Positions 48,419 through 58,113 of a stretch of 64,000 bases of DNA are shown in pieces (within the stretch, counting starts at the first letter, position 1; every line of letters starts with the position of its first letter). The stretch spans positions 729,690 to 793,689 of the forward strand of contig NZ_LMSE01000002.1 of NCBI RefSeq assembly GCF_001428065.1, in the 5' to 3' direction. The translations under genes were made by a program, and so were the position numbers. The DNA is from Nostocoides sp. Soil756 (GTDB lineage Bacteria > Actinomycetota > Actinomycetes > Actinomycetales > Dermatophilaceae). Below the pieces are notes generated by a model, which searched no databases, had not been told where the DNA came from, and saw nothing but the letters and a program-made list of their open reading frames with translations.

Positions 48419-48882
48419 GCATCGACGTCCTCAACGAGACCGAGTTCGTCCTCGACGAGCTCGAGCTCGTGGCGTGTGCCCGCTACGTGCTCGAGTCGAT
48501 GCGGGTCCACCCCCGGGCCGAGCTGTGCCTGCGCCTCGTCGACGAGCCGGCCATGGAGACCCTGCACGTGCAGTGGATGGACCTGCCTGGCCCCACCGAC
48601 GTCATGAGCTTCCCGATGGACGAGCTGCGGCCGGGGCGTGACGGCGTCCCCCCGCAGGAGGGCGTCCTCGGTGACATCGTGCTGTGCCCCAGCGTGGCGG
48701 CCAAGCAGGCCCGCGAGGCCGGGCACGCTCCCGAGGAGGAGCTGCTGCTCCTCACCACGCACGGCATCCTGCACCTGCTCGGCTTCGACCACGCCGAGCC
48801 CGACGACGAGAAGGAGATGTTCGAGCTGCAGCGTCAGCTCCTGCTCACCTTCCTCGCCACCCGCGGCCGCCCGGGCGCCTGA
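48415..48882 (+). CDS. ybeY: Endoribonuclease YbeY
   Basis: A 155-residue metalloprotein needed for 16S rRNA 3' maturation and ribosome quality control. The zinc motif H116-x3-H120-x5-H126 is complete (HGILHLLGFDH). The segment PTDVMSFPMDE is also conserved. The GTG start overlaps the phoH stop. The order phoH-ybeY-CNNM-era is widespread. Confidence 0.96.
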   Translation: MSIDVLNETEFVLDELELVACARYVLESMRVHPRAELCLRLVDEPAMETLHVQWMDLPGPTDVMSFPMDELRPGRDGVPPQEGVLGDIVLCPSVAAKQAREAGHAPEEELLLLTTHGILHLLGFDHAEPDDEKEMFELQRQLLLTFLATRGRPGA

Positions 48883-48892
48883 GCCGGTCGTC

Positions 48893-50185
48893 ATGGTCCG
48901 CTTCGTCCTCGCGGCGCTCGCCGCCACCGTCCTGGCCTTCCTCATCTCGATGGCCGAGTCGGCCTTCCAGCGGATGTCGCGGGTGCGGGCCGAGGAGCTC
49001 GAGGACGAGGGGCGCCCGGGGGCCACGGCCCTGGTGCGCGTCGTCGGCGACACCGCGGCCTACCTGTCGGTCCTGTCGTTCCTGCGGGTCATCGCCGAGT
49101 CCACCGTGGCCGTCATGGTGACCCTCGCCGCCGTCGACGCCGTCGAGGGCACGGCGCTGCCGTTCCTCGTGGCGATCGGGGTGATGGCGCTCATCTCGTT
49201 CGCGATCGTCGGGGTCTCACCCGGCACCCTCGGGCGCCAGCACAGCACCCGGGTCGCGCTGCTGGCCGCTCCCGTGGCCATCTGGCTGCGCCGGGTGCTG
49301 GGGCCGTTCTCGCGGCTGCTCATCGCCCTCACCAACGCCGTCACCCCCGGCACGGGCTTCCGCGACGGCCCGTTCGAGAGCGAGTCCGAGCTGCGCGACC
49401 TGGTCGACGTGGCCCGGGACAACCGGCTCATCGAGGCCGACGAGCGGGCCATGATCCATTCCGTCTTCGAGCTGGGCGACACCTACACGCGCGCGGTCAT
49501 GGTGCCGCGCACCGACATGGTCGCCATCGAGGACGACCGCCTGCTGCGCCAGGCCATGAAGCTCTTCCTGCGCTCGGGCTTCTCGCGCATCCCCGTGGTC
49601 GGCGACAGCCTCGACGACGTCGTGGGCATCCTCTACCTCAAGGACGTCATCGAGCGCACCAACGCCGACCCCGACGCCGAGACCCTCCCCGTCACCGAGC
49701 TGATGCGGCCGGCGCGCTTCGTCCCCGAGAGCAAGCCGGTCGACGAGCTGCTGCGCGAGATGCAGCTCGAGCAGACCCACCTCGGCGTCGTCGTCGACGA
49801 GTACGGCGGAACCGCCGGCATCGTGACGATCGAGGACATCCTCGAGGAGATCGTCGGCGAGATCACCGACGAGTACGACCGCGAGGCCCCAGAGGTCGAG
49901 GTGCTGCCCGACGGGCGCATCCGGGTCGCGGCCACGATGCACGTCGACGACCTCGTCGAGCTCTTCGACCTCGACCTCGACGAGGACGAGGTCGACACCG
50001 TCGGGGGCCTCATCGGCAAGGCCACCGGCCTGGTGCCGATCCTGGGCTCCACCTGCGAGGTGGCGGGGCTGCGCCTCACCGCCGAGCGGATGTCCGGGCG
50101 GCGCCACCGGGTGGCGACCGTGCTCGTCGAGCGTGTCGTGGCCGCACCGGCCGAGAACCACGAGCTCGAGGAGCGGGTCGGATGA
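48893..50185 (+). CDS. CNNM/CorC-type transporter with CBS domains
   Basis: A 430-residue membrane protein. The DUF21 transmembrane part covers roughly residues 1-170; two CBS domains follow (MVPRTDMVAIEDD and VTELMRPARFVPESKPVDELL), then VVVDEYGGTAGIVTIEDILEEIVGEI and a C-terminal CorC_HlyC domain. Such proteins are implicated in Mg2+/Co2+ efflux and are often mislabelled hemolysins. It starts 10 bp after ybeY and overlaps era by 4 bp. Confidence 0.93.
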   Translation: MVRFVLAALAATVLAFLISMAESAFQRMSRVRAEELEDEGRPGATALVRVVGDTAAYLSVLSFLRVIAESTVAVMVTLAAVDAVEGTALPFLVAIGVMALISFAIVGVSPGTLGRQHSTRVALLAAPVAIWLRRVLGPFSRLLIALTNAVTPGTGFRDGPFESESELRDLVDVARDNRLIEADERAMIHSVFELGDTYTRAVMVPRTDMVAIEDDRLLRQAMKLFLRSGFSRIPVVGDSLDDVVGILYLKDVIERTNADPDAETLPVTELMRPARFVPESKPVDELLREMQLEQTHLGVVVDEYGGTAGIVTIEDILEEIVGEITDEYDREAPEVEVLPDGRIRVAATMHVDDLVELFDLDLDEDEVDTVGGLIGKATGLVPILGSTCEVAGLRLTAERMSGRRHRVATVLVERVVAAPAENHELEERVG

Positions 50186-51135
50186 GCAGCCAGCACACGA
50201 CGGCCGGAGACGGCCCCGGGACCAGCGGCTACGTCGCGGGGTTCGCCTGCCTGATGGGGCGCCCCAACGCGGGCAAGTCGACCCTCACCAACGCCCTGGT
50301 CGGCCACAAGGTCGCCATCACCTCGAGCAAGCCGCAGACGACCCGGCACACCATCCGCGGCGTCGTCACCACCGAGGGCAGCCAGCTGATCCTGGTCGAC
50401 ACCCCGGGCCTGCACCGGCCGCGTACCCTGCTGGGCGAGCGGCTCAACGACCTGGTGCGCGAGACGCTGCTGGAGGTCGACGTCATCGGGTTCTGCCTGC
50501 CGGCCGACCAGCGGGTGGGGCCCGGCGACCAGTACATCGCCGCCGAGCTGGCCGAGCTGCAGCGGGCCAAGCGCACCCCGGTGGTGGCGCTGGCCACCAA
50601 GTCCGACACCGTCTCGAAGCAGCGCCTGGCCGAGCACCTGATCGCGATCGACCAGCTGGGCAGCTGGGACGCGATCGTCCCGTGCTCCGCGACCAAGGAC
50701 GACCAGGTGGACGTCGTCGCGCGCGTGCTGTCCGGGCTCCTGCCGCCCTCGCCCGGCCCGCTCTACCCCGACGGTGTGCTCACCGACGAGCCCGAGGCCG
50801 TCATGGTCGCCGAGCTGGTCCGCGAGGCCGCCCTCGAAGGGGTGCGCGACGAGCTCCCGCACAGCCTCGCCGTGGTCGTCGACGAGATGGTGCCGCGCGA
50901 GGGTCGCCCGGCCGACGACCCGTTGCTCGACGTACGCGTGCACGTCTTCGTCGAGCGCGACAGCCAGAAGGCGATCGTCATCGGCCGTGGTGGCTCCCGC
51001 CTTCGGGAGGTGGGCACCAACGCCCGGCTCGGCATCGAGGCCCTGCTGGGACAGCGGGTGCACCTCGACCTGCACGTGAAGGTCGCCAAGGACTGGCAGC
51101 GAGACCCCAAGCAGCTGCAGCGCCTCGGCTTCTGA
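50182..51135 (+). CDS. era: GTPase Era
   Basis: A 317-residue Ras-like GTPase needed for 30S maturation. G1 GRPNAGKST is at 26-34, G2 is in the RHTIRG segment, G3 is DTPG and G4 is TKSD, where the usual NKxD has a Thr in first place, a common variant. The C-terminal KH domain has VIGRGGSRLREVG for 16S rRNA 3'-end binding. It overlaps the CNNM gene. In relatives leuA or recO comes soon after; here an accessory block intervenes. Confidence 0.96.
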   Translation: MSSQHTTAGDGPGTSGYVAGFACLMGRPNAGKSTLTNALVGHKVAITSSKPQTTRHTIRGVVTTEGSQLILVDTPGLHRPRTLLGERLNDLVRETLLEVDVIGFCLPADQRVGPGDQYIAAELAELQRAKRTPVVALATKSDTVSKQRLAEHLIAIDQLGSWDAIVPCSATKDDQVDVVARVLSGLLPPSPGPLYPDGVLTDEPEAVMVAELVREAALEGVRDELPHSLAVVVDEMVPREGRPADDPLLDVRVHVFVERDSQKAIVIGRGGSRLREVGTNARLGIEALLGQRVHLDLHVKVAKDWQRDPKQLQRLGF

Positions 51136-51144
51136 CGCGCCCGG

Positions 51145-51843
51145 TCAGCGCGTGCCGCCGCCGATGAGGGCGATGGCGTGCGATCGGTTGCGGGCTCCGA
51201 GCCGGCGGACGATCTCGGCGACCTCGGCCGAGACGGTGCGGGCCGAGACGCCGAGCTCGCGGGCGATCTCGGCGTCGGTGGCACCGTCGGTGAGCAGGAA
51301 GCCGATCTCGACCATGCGGGGGCTGAAGGTCGGTTCCTCGCCCGGTTCGTGCACCGCCTCGGATGCGGCCCACACGGCCTCGAAGCAGGCGGCCGCCGCG
51401 CCGACCACGGCCGGTGAGGTGCTGCGCCAGACCTGGCCGGCCTGCGGGTCGCCGTGCGGTGCGCCGACGAACACCACGCGGGCGTCGACCAGGAGCAGGG
51501 GCCCGACCACGTGGGCCACTCGTCCCAGGGGGTGCAGGCTCCCCAGCATCGGGAGACGGGTCAGGCTGCGAGGGTCGGTGACGTAGCGAGTGTCGAGGTC
51601 GCGACGATCCTCGAGGGTGGCCAGGGCGCGGGCGGCCCGCGCCTCCTGCCAGTGCGGCACCTGGGTCACGTGCCACACGCTGCGACGGACCGAGGTGGCC
51701 AGGGCTTCGACCCCCGCGGCCAGGGAGGCCTCCACGGTCCCGAGCTGGACGAAGCGCTCGTCGCCGGCGCGCAGCCGGGAGTGGACCCACCGGAAGAAGT
51801 CGCGTTGGCCGCCGGGGCTCACCGCGGCGCTGCCCCGGCTCAT
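51145..51843 (-). CDS. LuxR-type regulator (second of tandem pair)
   Basis: A 232-residue protein with a C-terminal LuxR/GerE HTH (MVEIGFLLTDGATDAEIARELGVSARTVSAEVAEIVRRLG). The N-terminal 160 residues resemble the effector part of actinobacterial single-HTH LuxR regulators that carry a PLD/TrmB-like sensor region: SVWHVTQVPHWQEA, RYVTDPRSLTRLP and DARVVFVG segments. No receiver aspartate or kinase partner is seen. It overlaps the upstream paralogue by ATGA, so the two proteins are made together and may form a heterodimer. Targets unknown. Confidence 0.8.
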   Translation of the reverse strand: MSRGSAAVSPGGQRDFFRWVHSRLRAGDERFVQLGTVEASLAAGVEALATSVRRSVWHVTQVPHWQEARAARALATLEDRRDLDTRYVTDPRSLTRLPMLGSLHPLGRVAHVVGPLLLVDARVVFVGAPHGDPQAGQVWRSTSPAVVGAAAACFEAVWAASEAVHEPGEEPTFSPRMVEIGFLLTDGATDAEIARELGVSARTVSAEVAEIVRRLGARNRSHAIALIGGGTR

Positions 51844-52529
51844 CCGCTGCCGCCGACGAGTACGGCGATGGCGTGGCCCCGGCTGCGGGCCCCGCACCAC
51901 TGGATCACCCGGCGGACCTCGGCGGAGGTGGTGCGGGCTCCGATGCCGAGCTCGTCGGAGATCTCACGGTCACTGCTGCCATCGGCCAGCGCCAGGGCGA
52001 CGTCGAGGAGACGGCCGGTCAGCAGCGGCCGGGTCGTGACGTCGGTGACGGGGCGGCCGGCGTGCCAGGACAGCAGGAACCCCTCACGGGCCCACGCGAC
52101 GATCGTGGGGTCGGTGGTCTCCCAGAGGGTGGGGGCCAGCGAGGAGCCGGGCGGCCCGGTGAGGAAGGCGTGCTCGTCGTCGGTGATGACCATCGGCCCC
52201 GGCGCCGGGCCCACTCGCGCCGCGGGGACCAGGCTCGCCAGCAGCGGGCACAGCCGCTCGGCGCGTGGGGAGAAGACATGGCGGTGCTCGGGGACCGGAT
52301 GGCGCCGGGCCTCCTCGCGCCCGGACCGCAGGCCGCTCAGCGTGGTCTCGGTGTGCAGGCCCCAGACCCGCGTGGTCACCTGGCCCGCTCGGCGCAGGAT
52401 GAGCTCGTTCGCGTCGACGGACGACCCGAGCAGGCGGAAGCGGTCGTCGCCGGCCAGCATGAGGTCGGCCACCCGGTGCAGGAACGCCGCGGCGTCCACG
52501 CTCTGCGACCCCTGACGCGCCGTCGACAC
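51840..52529 (-). CDS. LuxR-type regulator (first of tandem pair)
   Basis: A 229-residue paralogue of the following gene with the same plan: a sensor-like N-terminus (RVWGLHTETTLSGLRSGREEARRH, MVITDDEHAFLTG) and a C-terminal HTH (ALADGSSDREISDELGIGARTTSAEVRRVIQWCGARSRGHAIAVL). The GTG start has AGGAGG 7 nt upstream. A TACAGT -10 (reverse strand, 52574-52579) and a 16-bp palindrome at 52606-52621 suggest autoregulation. Overall identity to its neighbour is modest outside the HTH, so the duplication is old. Confidence 0.78.
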   Translation of the reverse strand: MSTARQGSQSVDAAAFLHRVADLMLAGDDRFRLLGSSVDANELILRRAGQVTTRVWGLHTETTLSGLRSGREEARRHPVPEHRHVFSPRAERLCPLLASLVPAARVGPAPGPMVITDDEHAFLTGPPGSSLAPTLWETTDPTIVAWAREGFLLSWHAGRPVTDVTTRPLLTGRLLDVALALADGSSDREISDELGIGARTTSAEVRRVIQWCGARSRGHAIAVLVGGSG

Positions 52530-52605
52530 CTGCTGACCTCCTTGCCGCTCCGCGCCCCGCGCGGTCCGCCGCCACTGTAACGGGAACCACCCACCTCACC
52601 CCCGC

Positions 52606-52621
52606 TTGCGAGTTCTCGCAA
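52606..52621. promoter_or_regulatory. Palindromic operator candidate before tandem LuxR genes
   Basis: TTGCGAGTTCTCGCAA has 7-bp perfect arms and a 2-bp spacer. Relative to the reverse-strand promoter with -10 TACAGT (52579-52574), its centre lies about 46 bp upstream of the expected transcription start. That is close to where LuxR-type activators bind. Confidence 0.5.
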
Positions 52622-52765
52622 TGTCGCTGGCGTCTCACCGCGCCGGGAGTGCACTGTGGTGGCGCACGCGACGGTCCGGTGGCCGTCGACACGCGATGGT
52701 CTCCGGGGCGGAGGGCAGGCGTGGCCGGGCGGCTGTCCACGGGTGGGAGCAGCCCGGCCACGCCA

Positions 52766-52813
52766 GGTCGGCCGCTCGGATGGTCGGTCGCTCGGATGGT
52801 CGGTCGCTCGGAT
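52766..52813 (+). repeat. Three 16-bp tandem repeats upstream of asd
   Basis: The unit GGTCGGTCGCTCGGAT occurs three times head to tail (52766, 52782, 52798); the first copy has one change. CCGCTCGGATG in the first unit is exactly complementary to CATCCGAGCGG at 52832-52842, just before the asd -10, so a hairpin or alternative pairings with each unit are possible. Slippage expansion or a multi-site regulator target are both reasonable explanations. Confidence 0.8.
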
Positions 52814-52818
52814 GGTGA

Positions 52819-53895
<1,077 letters not shown>

Positions 53896-53897
53896 GG

Positions 53898-54700
53898 TCA
53901 CCCGCCCCGAGGGGGTCGTGGGCCAGCCCCGCGAGGCGTTCCTCGGCCCGCCGCAGCCACGGCAGGAAGCCGGCGCGCCGGTTCGTCTCCACCGCCAGGC
54001 GGTACGCCGCGGCGGCCGCCTCGCGCTCGCCGAGGGCCTCCCGGCCACACCCGACGAACTAGGCCACCGACCCGGCGCAGTCGTTGGACCCGTAGCTGAC
54101 GATCTCGTGCTGCCAGGGCTCGACGCGCTGCAGGACCGCGCGTGCCCCCTCGGTGTCCCCGAGCATGGCCAGGACCTCGAGCTGCAGACACTCCCCGTAT
54201 CCGGCACCGGTGAGCCGAGCCCGGCACTCCGCAGGGACGCCAGGGCGCGGAGCTCGTCGAGGCCCACGAGCAGCCGCCGGGCCACCTCGACCGCGCGGGC
54301 GGAGTAGCCCTCGGCCTCGGCCAGGCGCCACTCGTAGGCCATCTCGAGGCTGAGGCTGGCGAGCACCTTGGCCTGGAGGGGGCCCGGTCCGAGCTGCGCC
54401 AGGCACTCGGCGAGGGTGGCGATCATGTCGCCGTCGCTGGTCCCTAACTCCCGCCAGCGCCAGACGCCGGCACCCCTGAAGCTCGCCGCGGCGTGGGCCA
54501 CGAGCTCCACGTCGCCCAACGCCGACCCGAGGGCGACGGCGGCATCCAGCGCCGTGCGGGCCCCCACGACATCCCCGGTGCGGTAGCGGGCCATGGCCAG
54601 CCCGAGGAGGAGACCGACTCGGCGCCGCTCGTCCTGCTCGAGGGCTCGGTCGTCGACCGCGAGCGCCTCGTCCCAGTTGCCCGCGCGTACGGCGAACACC
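53898..54700 (-). pseudogene. Remnant of a TPR-containing LuxR/SARP-type regulator
   Basis: The reverse strand holds pieces of an Ala-rich helical-repeat protein. The first frame gives AGNWDEALAVDDRALEQDERRR through ASLSLEMAYEWRLAEAEGYSARAVEVARRL to about 54230; the sense then moves to another frame (GYGECLQLEVLAMLGDTEGARAVLQRVEPW), meets a TAG at 54060 and continues after it as FVGCGREALGERE and RRAGFLPWLRRAEERLAGLAHDPL. Neither an N-terminal ATPase nor a C-terminal HTH is found. It is therefore a truncated relic with at least one frameshift and one in-frame stop. Confidence 0.65.
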
Positions 54701-55230
54701 TGGCTGCCCTCTACCTGAGCCACCGGCCGGCCCGCGAGCCCATCCTGCTGTGCGCCTCCGGCTACCTGTCGATCACGCCTGCCGCACACGCCGTCCTTCC
54801 CTCGATGGGGGCAGCGCTCCGGGCGGCGGGAACCCCGGTTCACCCGCTCACAGTCCATCGCGCCAACGTGAGCGACGGGGACTACGCGGTCATGGACGCC
54901 GCGCAGCGCGCGCGCACCGTCACCGACGCCCACGACGTGCGCGATGACCCTCGTGCCGAAGGACTGCTCAACGCTGCCGCGGTCACGACCGTTCACGATC
55001 TGCTGGGCCTTGCAAACACGAGCACGTTCGTGCCGAATGCGCGCTTCTGCAAAGCCACCCTGCTCATGTCCGCTGGCGACCGCGACCTGTTCATCAGCCG
55101 AGCGCCGGAGGGCCTGGTCGACTACGTCGTGGCCGCGATCCGGTCGGAAGGCTTGGTCGGCGTCCCCGCCTACGCGAGTGCCGCATCGGCGCTACTCTGC
55201 GTCAGGGCTCCGACAACCTCCGTTGCGTGA
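54493..55230 (+). CDS. Unrecognised ORF, possibly a gene fragment
   Basis: An open frame of 245 codons. Its first ~60 codons lie opposite the regulator remnant and are probably not real coding sequence. From about 54700 to the stop the translation looks protein-like (LLCASGYLSITPAAHAVLPSMGAALRAAG and FVPNARFCKATLLMSAGDRDLFISRAPEGLVDYVVAAIRSEGL). No convincing start codon, Shine-Dalgarno or family was found. The third codon position here is less GC-rich than in neighbouring genes, which suggests foreign or decaying DNA. Confidence 0.35.
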   Translation: MGHELHVAQRRPEGDGGIQRRAGPHDIPGAVAGHGQPEEETDSAPLVLLEGSVVDRERLVPVARAYGEHLAALYLSHRPAREPILLCASGYLSITPAAHAVLPSMGAALRAAGTPVHPLTVHRANVSDGDYAVMDAAQRARTVTDAHDVRDDPRAEGLLNAAAVTTVHDLLGLANTSTFVPNARFCKATLLMSAGDRDLFISRAPEGLVDYVVAAIRSEGLVGVPAYASAASALLCVRAPTTSVA

Positions 55231-55368
55231 GGACTCCGCGGCCTTCCAGCGCGCGGCCACCTGATCGCGTGTCGGGCAGGGCTGATGTCCGCGCCAATCC
55301 GCAAGCGGCCATAACGCAGCAAACCTCGACCTCGTTGCCCTGTCGGTGGTCGCGTCTAGGTTTGGTCC
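55231..55368 (+). promoter_or_regulatory. HNH gene upstream region with promoter
   Basis: A 138-bp stretch less GC-rich than its surroundings. TTGCCC (55335-55340) and TAGGTT (55357-55362) are 16 bp apart, and the -10 ends 6 nt before the ATG at 55369. Confidence 0.6.
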
Positions 55369-56802
55369 ATGGAGGGGATCCGCAGCGCAGCGCTCGACCG
55401 GGGGACGGCCGAGCGTGGCACGTGCGTCGGGGTGGAGCGGGTGGCACGGTTCCGGGAGTCGTTGGCGGACATCGACATCCGCGCGATGAGCGACCACGAC
55501 CGGCTGGCGCTGGTCGCCGAGCTGGAGCGGCTGAAGGGCAGTGCCAGCGCGTGCCAGATGCGCGCCACGGATGCGGTCCGGGTGGCCCGCGAGCAGTCGT
55601 CTCCGCAGGACGCGGGCAGGTCGGTGGGGTCCGAGGTCGCGCTCGCGCGGCGGGAGTCGCCGAGTCTGGGGGACCGGTTCGTGGGGGTGTCGCGGGCGTT
55701 GGTGGAGGAGATGCCGGCGACGTTGGCGGCGCTGACGGCGGGTGAGGTGGGGGAGCGGCACGCGGTGGAGCTGGTGCGGGAGACCGCGACGTTGTCGCGG
55801 GAGGACCGGGTGGAGGTCGACCGTCGGCTGGCGGGGGTGCTGCCAGGGTTGGGGTGGCGGGCCGCCGGGCGGGCTGCTCGCCGGGTGGCTGCGGAGCTGG
55901 ATGCGGCGAGCGTGGTGCGGCGGATGGAGACGGCGGTGCGCTCGCGCCGGGTGTCGGTGCGGCCGGCGCCGGACGGGATGGCGTACCTGACGGTCCTGGG
56001 CCCGCTGCGGGAGGTGGTGGGGGCGTACGCCGCCGTCCAGGGCCGGGCTCGTTCGGTGGTGGGTGGTCAGTGCGACGACGAGGGCGCGGACGGTCGCGGG
56101 GTGGGGGCGGTGGCCGCCGACACCGCGCTGCGACTGATGGCGGGTCTGGCACCGGGGCAGGTGCAGCCGGTGGAGGTGCAGCTGGTGGTGACCGACCGGG
56201 CGCTGCTGGGCACCGGCGACGGTGCGAGGTCGGTGTTCGAGCCGGCGCGTGTCCCGGGGCAGGGGAGTGTGCCGGCGCCGGTGGCGCGGTCGTGGGTGCG
56301 GGAGGCGGGGCCGGCGTCGGTGTGGTTGCGGCGGTTGTACACCTCGCCCGGCGGTCGGGACCTGGTGGCGATGGACTCGCGGCGGCGGCTCTTCGGTGGT
56401 CTGCTGCGGCGGATGCTGGTGCTGCGCGACGACGTGTGCAGCACCCCGTGGTGCGACGCGCCGATCGTGCACGCCGACCACACGCGCCCGGTGCACGCTG
56501 GTGGAGTGACGAGCTTCGGCAACGGCGGCGGTCGGTGCGCTCGCTGCAACGGGGTCAAGGAGGCCGAGGGGTGGCGGGTGCGGGTGGTGGCAGGCTCGGT
56601 GTGCGGGGCCTCCCCGTTGGTCCTGGAGACGGTGACCCCGAGCCGCCACCGGTACCGCTCGACGTCCCCGCCGCTGCTCGGGTGGGGCAGCGACCCACCG
56701 AAGGTCGCGACGAACGCCCCGCCACCACCGACCCGGCGCGGAGCGGACCCACCGACCCCGTCACCGCTGGAACGACATCTCGAGGCGCTCCTGGGCGCCT
56801 GA
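55369..56802 (+). CDS. DUF222/HNH endonuclease, 13E12 repeat family
   Basis: A 477-residue protein of the actinobacterial 13E12 family. A long helical DUF222-like domain (about 20-330) is followed by an HNH nuclease motif: CSTPWCDAPIVHADHTRPVHAGGVTSF, then GRCARCNGVKEAEGW, with two CxxC-like cysteine pairs for zinc and the catalytic His of ADH. The C-terminal 50 residues are Pro-rich. Family members occur in many scattered copies in actinobacterial genomes and are thought to be mobile or selfish, but no inverted repeats or target duplication could be defined here. Confidence 0.88.
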   Translation: MEGIRSAALDRGTAERGTCVGVERVARFRESLADIDIRAMSDHDRLALVAELERLKGSASACQMRATDAVRVAREQSSPQDAGRSVGSEVALARRESPSLGDRFVGVSRALVEEMPATLAALTAGEVGERHAVELVRETATLSREDRVEVDRRLAGVLPGLGWRAAGRAARRVAAELDAASVVRRMETAVRSRRVSVRPAPDGMAYLTVLGPLREVVGAYAAVQGRARSVVGGQCDDEGADGRGVGAVAADTALRLMAGLAPGQVQPVEVQLVVTDRALLGTGDGARSVFEPARVPGQGSVPAPVARSWVREAGPASVWLRRLYTSPGGRDLVAMDSRRRLFGGLLRRMLVLRDDVCSTPWCDAPIVHADHTRPVHAGGVTSFGNGGGRCARCNGVKEAEGWRVRVVAGSVCGASPLVLETVTPSRHRYRSTSPPLLGWGSDPPKVATNAPPPPTRRGADPPTPSPLERHLEALLGA

Positions 56803-56834
56803 GGGGACGAGGGGAGCGGGCCTACAGTGGCGGC

Positions 56835-57092
56835 ATGACCACCGAGGACGAGTTCCGGGCTGCGGTCGCGTCGGTCTCCGGGCTGACCCAGGACCCCGGC
56901 AACGACACCAAGCTGCGCCTGTACGCGCTCTACAAGCAGGCCACCGAGGGCGACGTCACCGGCGAGCGTCCCGGCTTCATGGACTTCGTCGGCCGCGCCA
57001 AGTACGACGCGTGGGCCGGCGTGCGCGGGATGGACGCCGAGGCTGCTCGGGCCCGGTACGTCGACCTGGTGGCAGGACTCTCCCGGGCCTAG
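56835..57092 (+). CDS. Acyl-CoA-binding protein
   Basis: An 85-residue four-helix ACBP. The ligand-binding signature KLRLYALYKQATEGD and GFMDFVGRAKYDAWAGVRGM are present, including the conserved Tyr/Lys of YKQAT and the Lys-Tyr of AKYDAW. It binds long-chain acyl-CoA esters in the cytoplasm. ACBPs are common in eukaryotes and scattered in bacteria. TACAGT (56823-56828) ends 6 nt before the ATG, so the mRNA may be leaderless. No lipid gene lies next to it. Confidence 0.92.
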   Translation: MTTEDEFRAAVASVSGLTQDPGNDTKLRLYALYKQATEGDVTGERPGFMDFVGRAKYDAWAGVRGMDAEAARARYVDLVAGLSRA

Positions 57093-58049
57093 TCAGGCGG
57101 TGGAGGGCCCGTCCGCCGCCTCGTGGTCGTGCACCAGGTGCACCCAGGTGGCCGCGACCCGCATCCCCACCCGTTGGTAGAGGCCCAGCGCCCCGGTGCG
57201 GCTGTCGGTCGACAGCTCGCTGCGCACCGCGCCGTGCTCACGCGCTCCCCGGAAGCCGTCGGCCAGCAGCGCCTGCGCGAGCCCGCGCCCCCGGTGCTCG
57301 CGCGCCACCGCCACCTGGCCGATGAAGCCGCACCCGCGTTCGTCGACGACGGTGAAGCAGGCCCCCACCACCACGTCCTGGACGACCACCACCCGCAGGT
57401 TCCACGGCTCGAAGCCCGGCCGGCGCACCGTCCCCGCGGCCCACTCCTCGAACGTCTCACCGGTGCGGTCCGACCACTCCCCGAACGCCGTCTGGATGAC
57501 CTCGTACGCCCCCTCCAGGTCGCGCGACGTCTCGGCCGTGCGCACCGAGTACCCCTCGGGCAGCGCGCGGTCGGTGATCTCGGCCCCTTCCGGCAGCTCG
57601 AGCACCCACGACGTCCACCCGGGCCGGTACCTGCGTCCCTCGAGCAGCCGCTGCCCGGCCGAGCCCCGCGGCACGGTCTGCCCCACCGAGGCCGCGCCGA
57701 CCGCCGCCGACCGGCGCTCGGCCCATCCCGCCAGCCACGTCCCGACCCCGAGCCCTCGCGCGGCCGGCGTCACCGCCGCCTCGGCCCGCGTCCCCCGCCG
57801 CGCCACCTCGACCGCCCCCACCAGCACCCCAGCGGCGTCGAGTACCCCCACCGTGTCGTGCGCCAGGTCCATGCTCGGCCGCGACCAGTCGGACTCGATG
57901 TCGGCCCGCTCGAGCGCGACCATCCCGCTGTCCGCGACCTGCGCCGCCGCGTAGACCGCGTACGCGGCGTCGAGGTCGGCGAGCCCGAGCGGACGGGCGG
58001 TGTATCCGGCGGGCAGGGCGTCGCTCAGCACGTGGGTCGGGTCGCTCAC
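57093..58049 (-). CDS. GNAT family acetyltransferase (double domain)
   Basis: A 318-residue protein of two GNAT-like halves. The second half is the clearer one: VAVAREHRGRGLAQALLADGFRGAREHGA contains the R-x-x-G-x-G/A acetyl-CoA loop, followed by LYQRVGMRVAATWVHLVH. The first half includes VTPAARGLGVGTWLAGWAERR. Substrate unknown. Start at GTG 58049 or 58055; the former has AGG at a better distance. It is convergent with the ACBP gene (no gap) and divergent from the ACC deaminase gene. Confidence 0.82.
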   Translation of the reverse strand: MSDPTHVLSDALPAGYTARPLGLADLDAAYAVYAAAQVADSGMVALERADIESDWSRPSMDLAHDTVGVLDAAGVLVGAVEVARRGTRAEAAVTPAARGLGVGTWLAGWAERRSAAVGAASVGQTVPRGSAGQRLLEGRRYRPGWTSWVLELPEGAEITDRALPEGYSVRTAETSRDLEGAYEVIQTAFGEWSDRTGETFEEWAAGTVRRPGFEPWNLRVVVVQDVVVGACFTVVDERGCGFIGQVAVAREHRGRGLAQALLADGFRGAREHGAVRSELSTDSRTGALGLYQRVGMRVAATWVHLVHDHEAADGPSTA

Positions 58050-58113
58050 GCCCACCAGCCTGACGGACGGCGTGCCGGTCCCGCACCCGCATTACCGGTG
58101 GTAGACCAGCACC

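Noticed and set aside
55369-56802. HNH gene as part of an intact insertion sequence
   Set aside because: No terminal inverted repeats, target-site duplication or transposase could be found around it.
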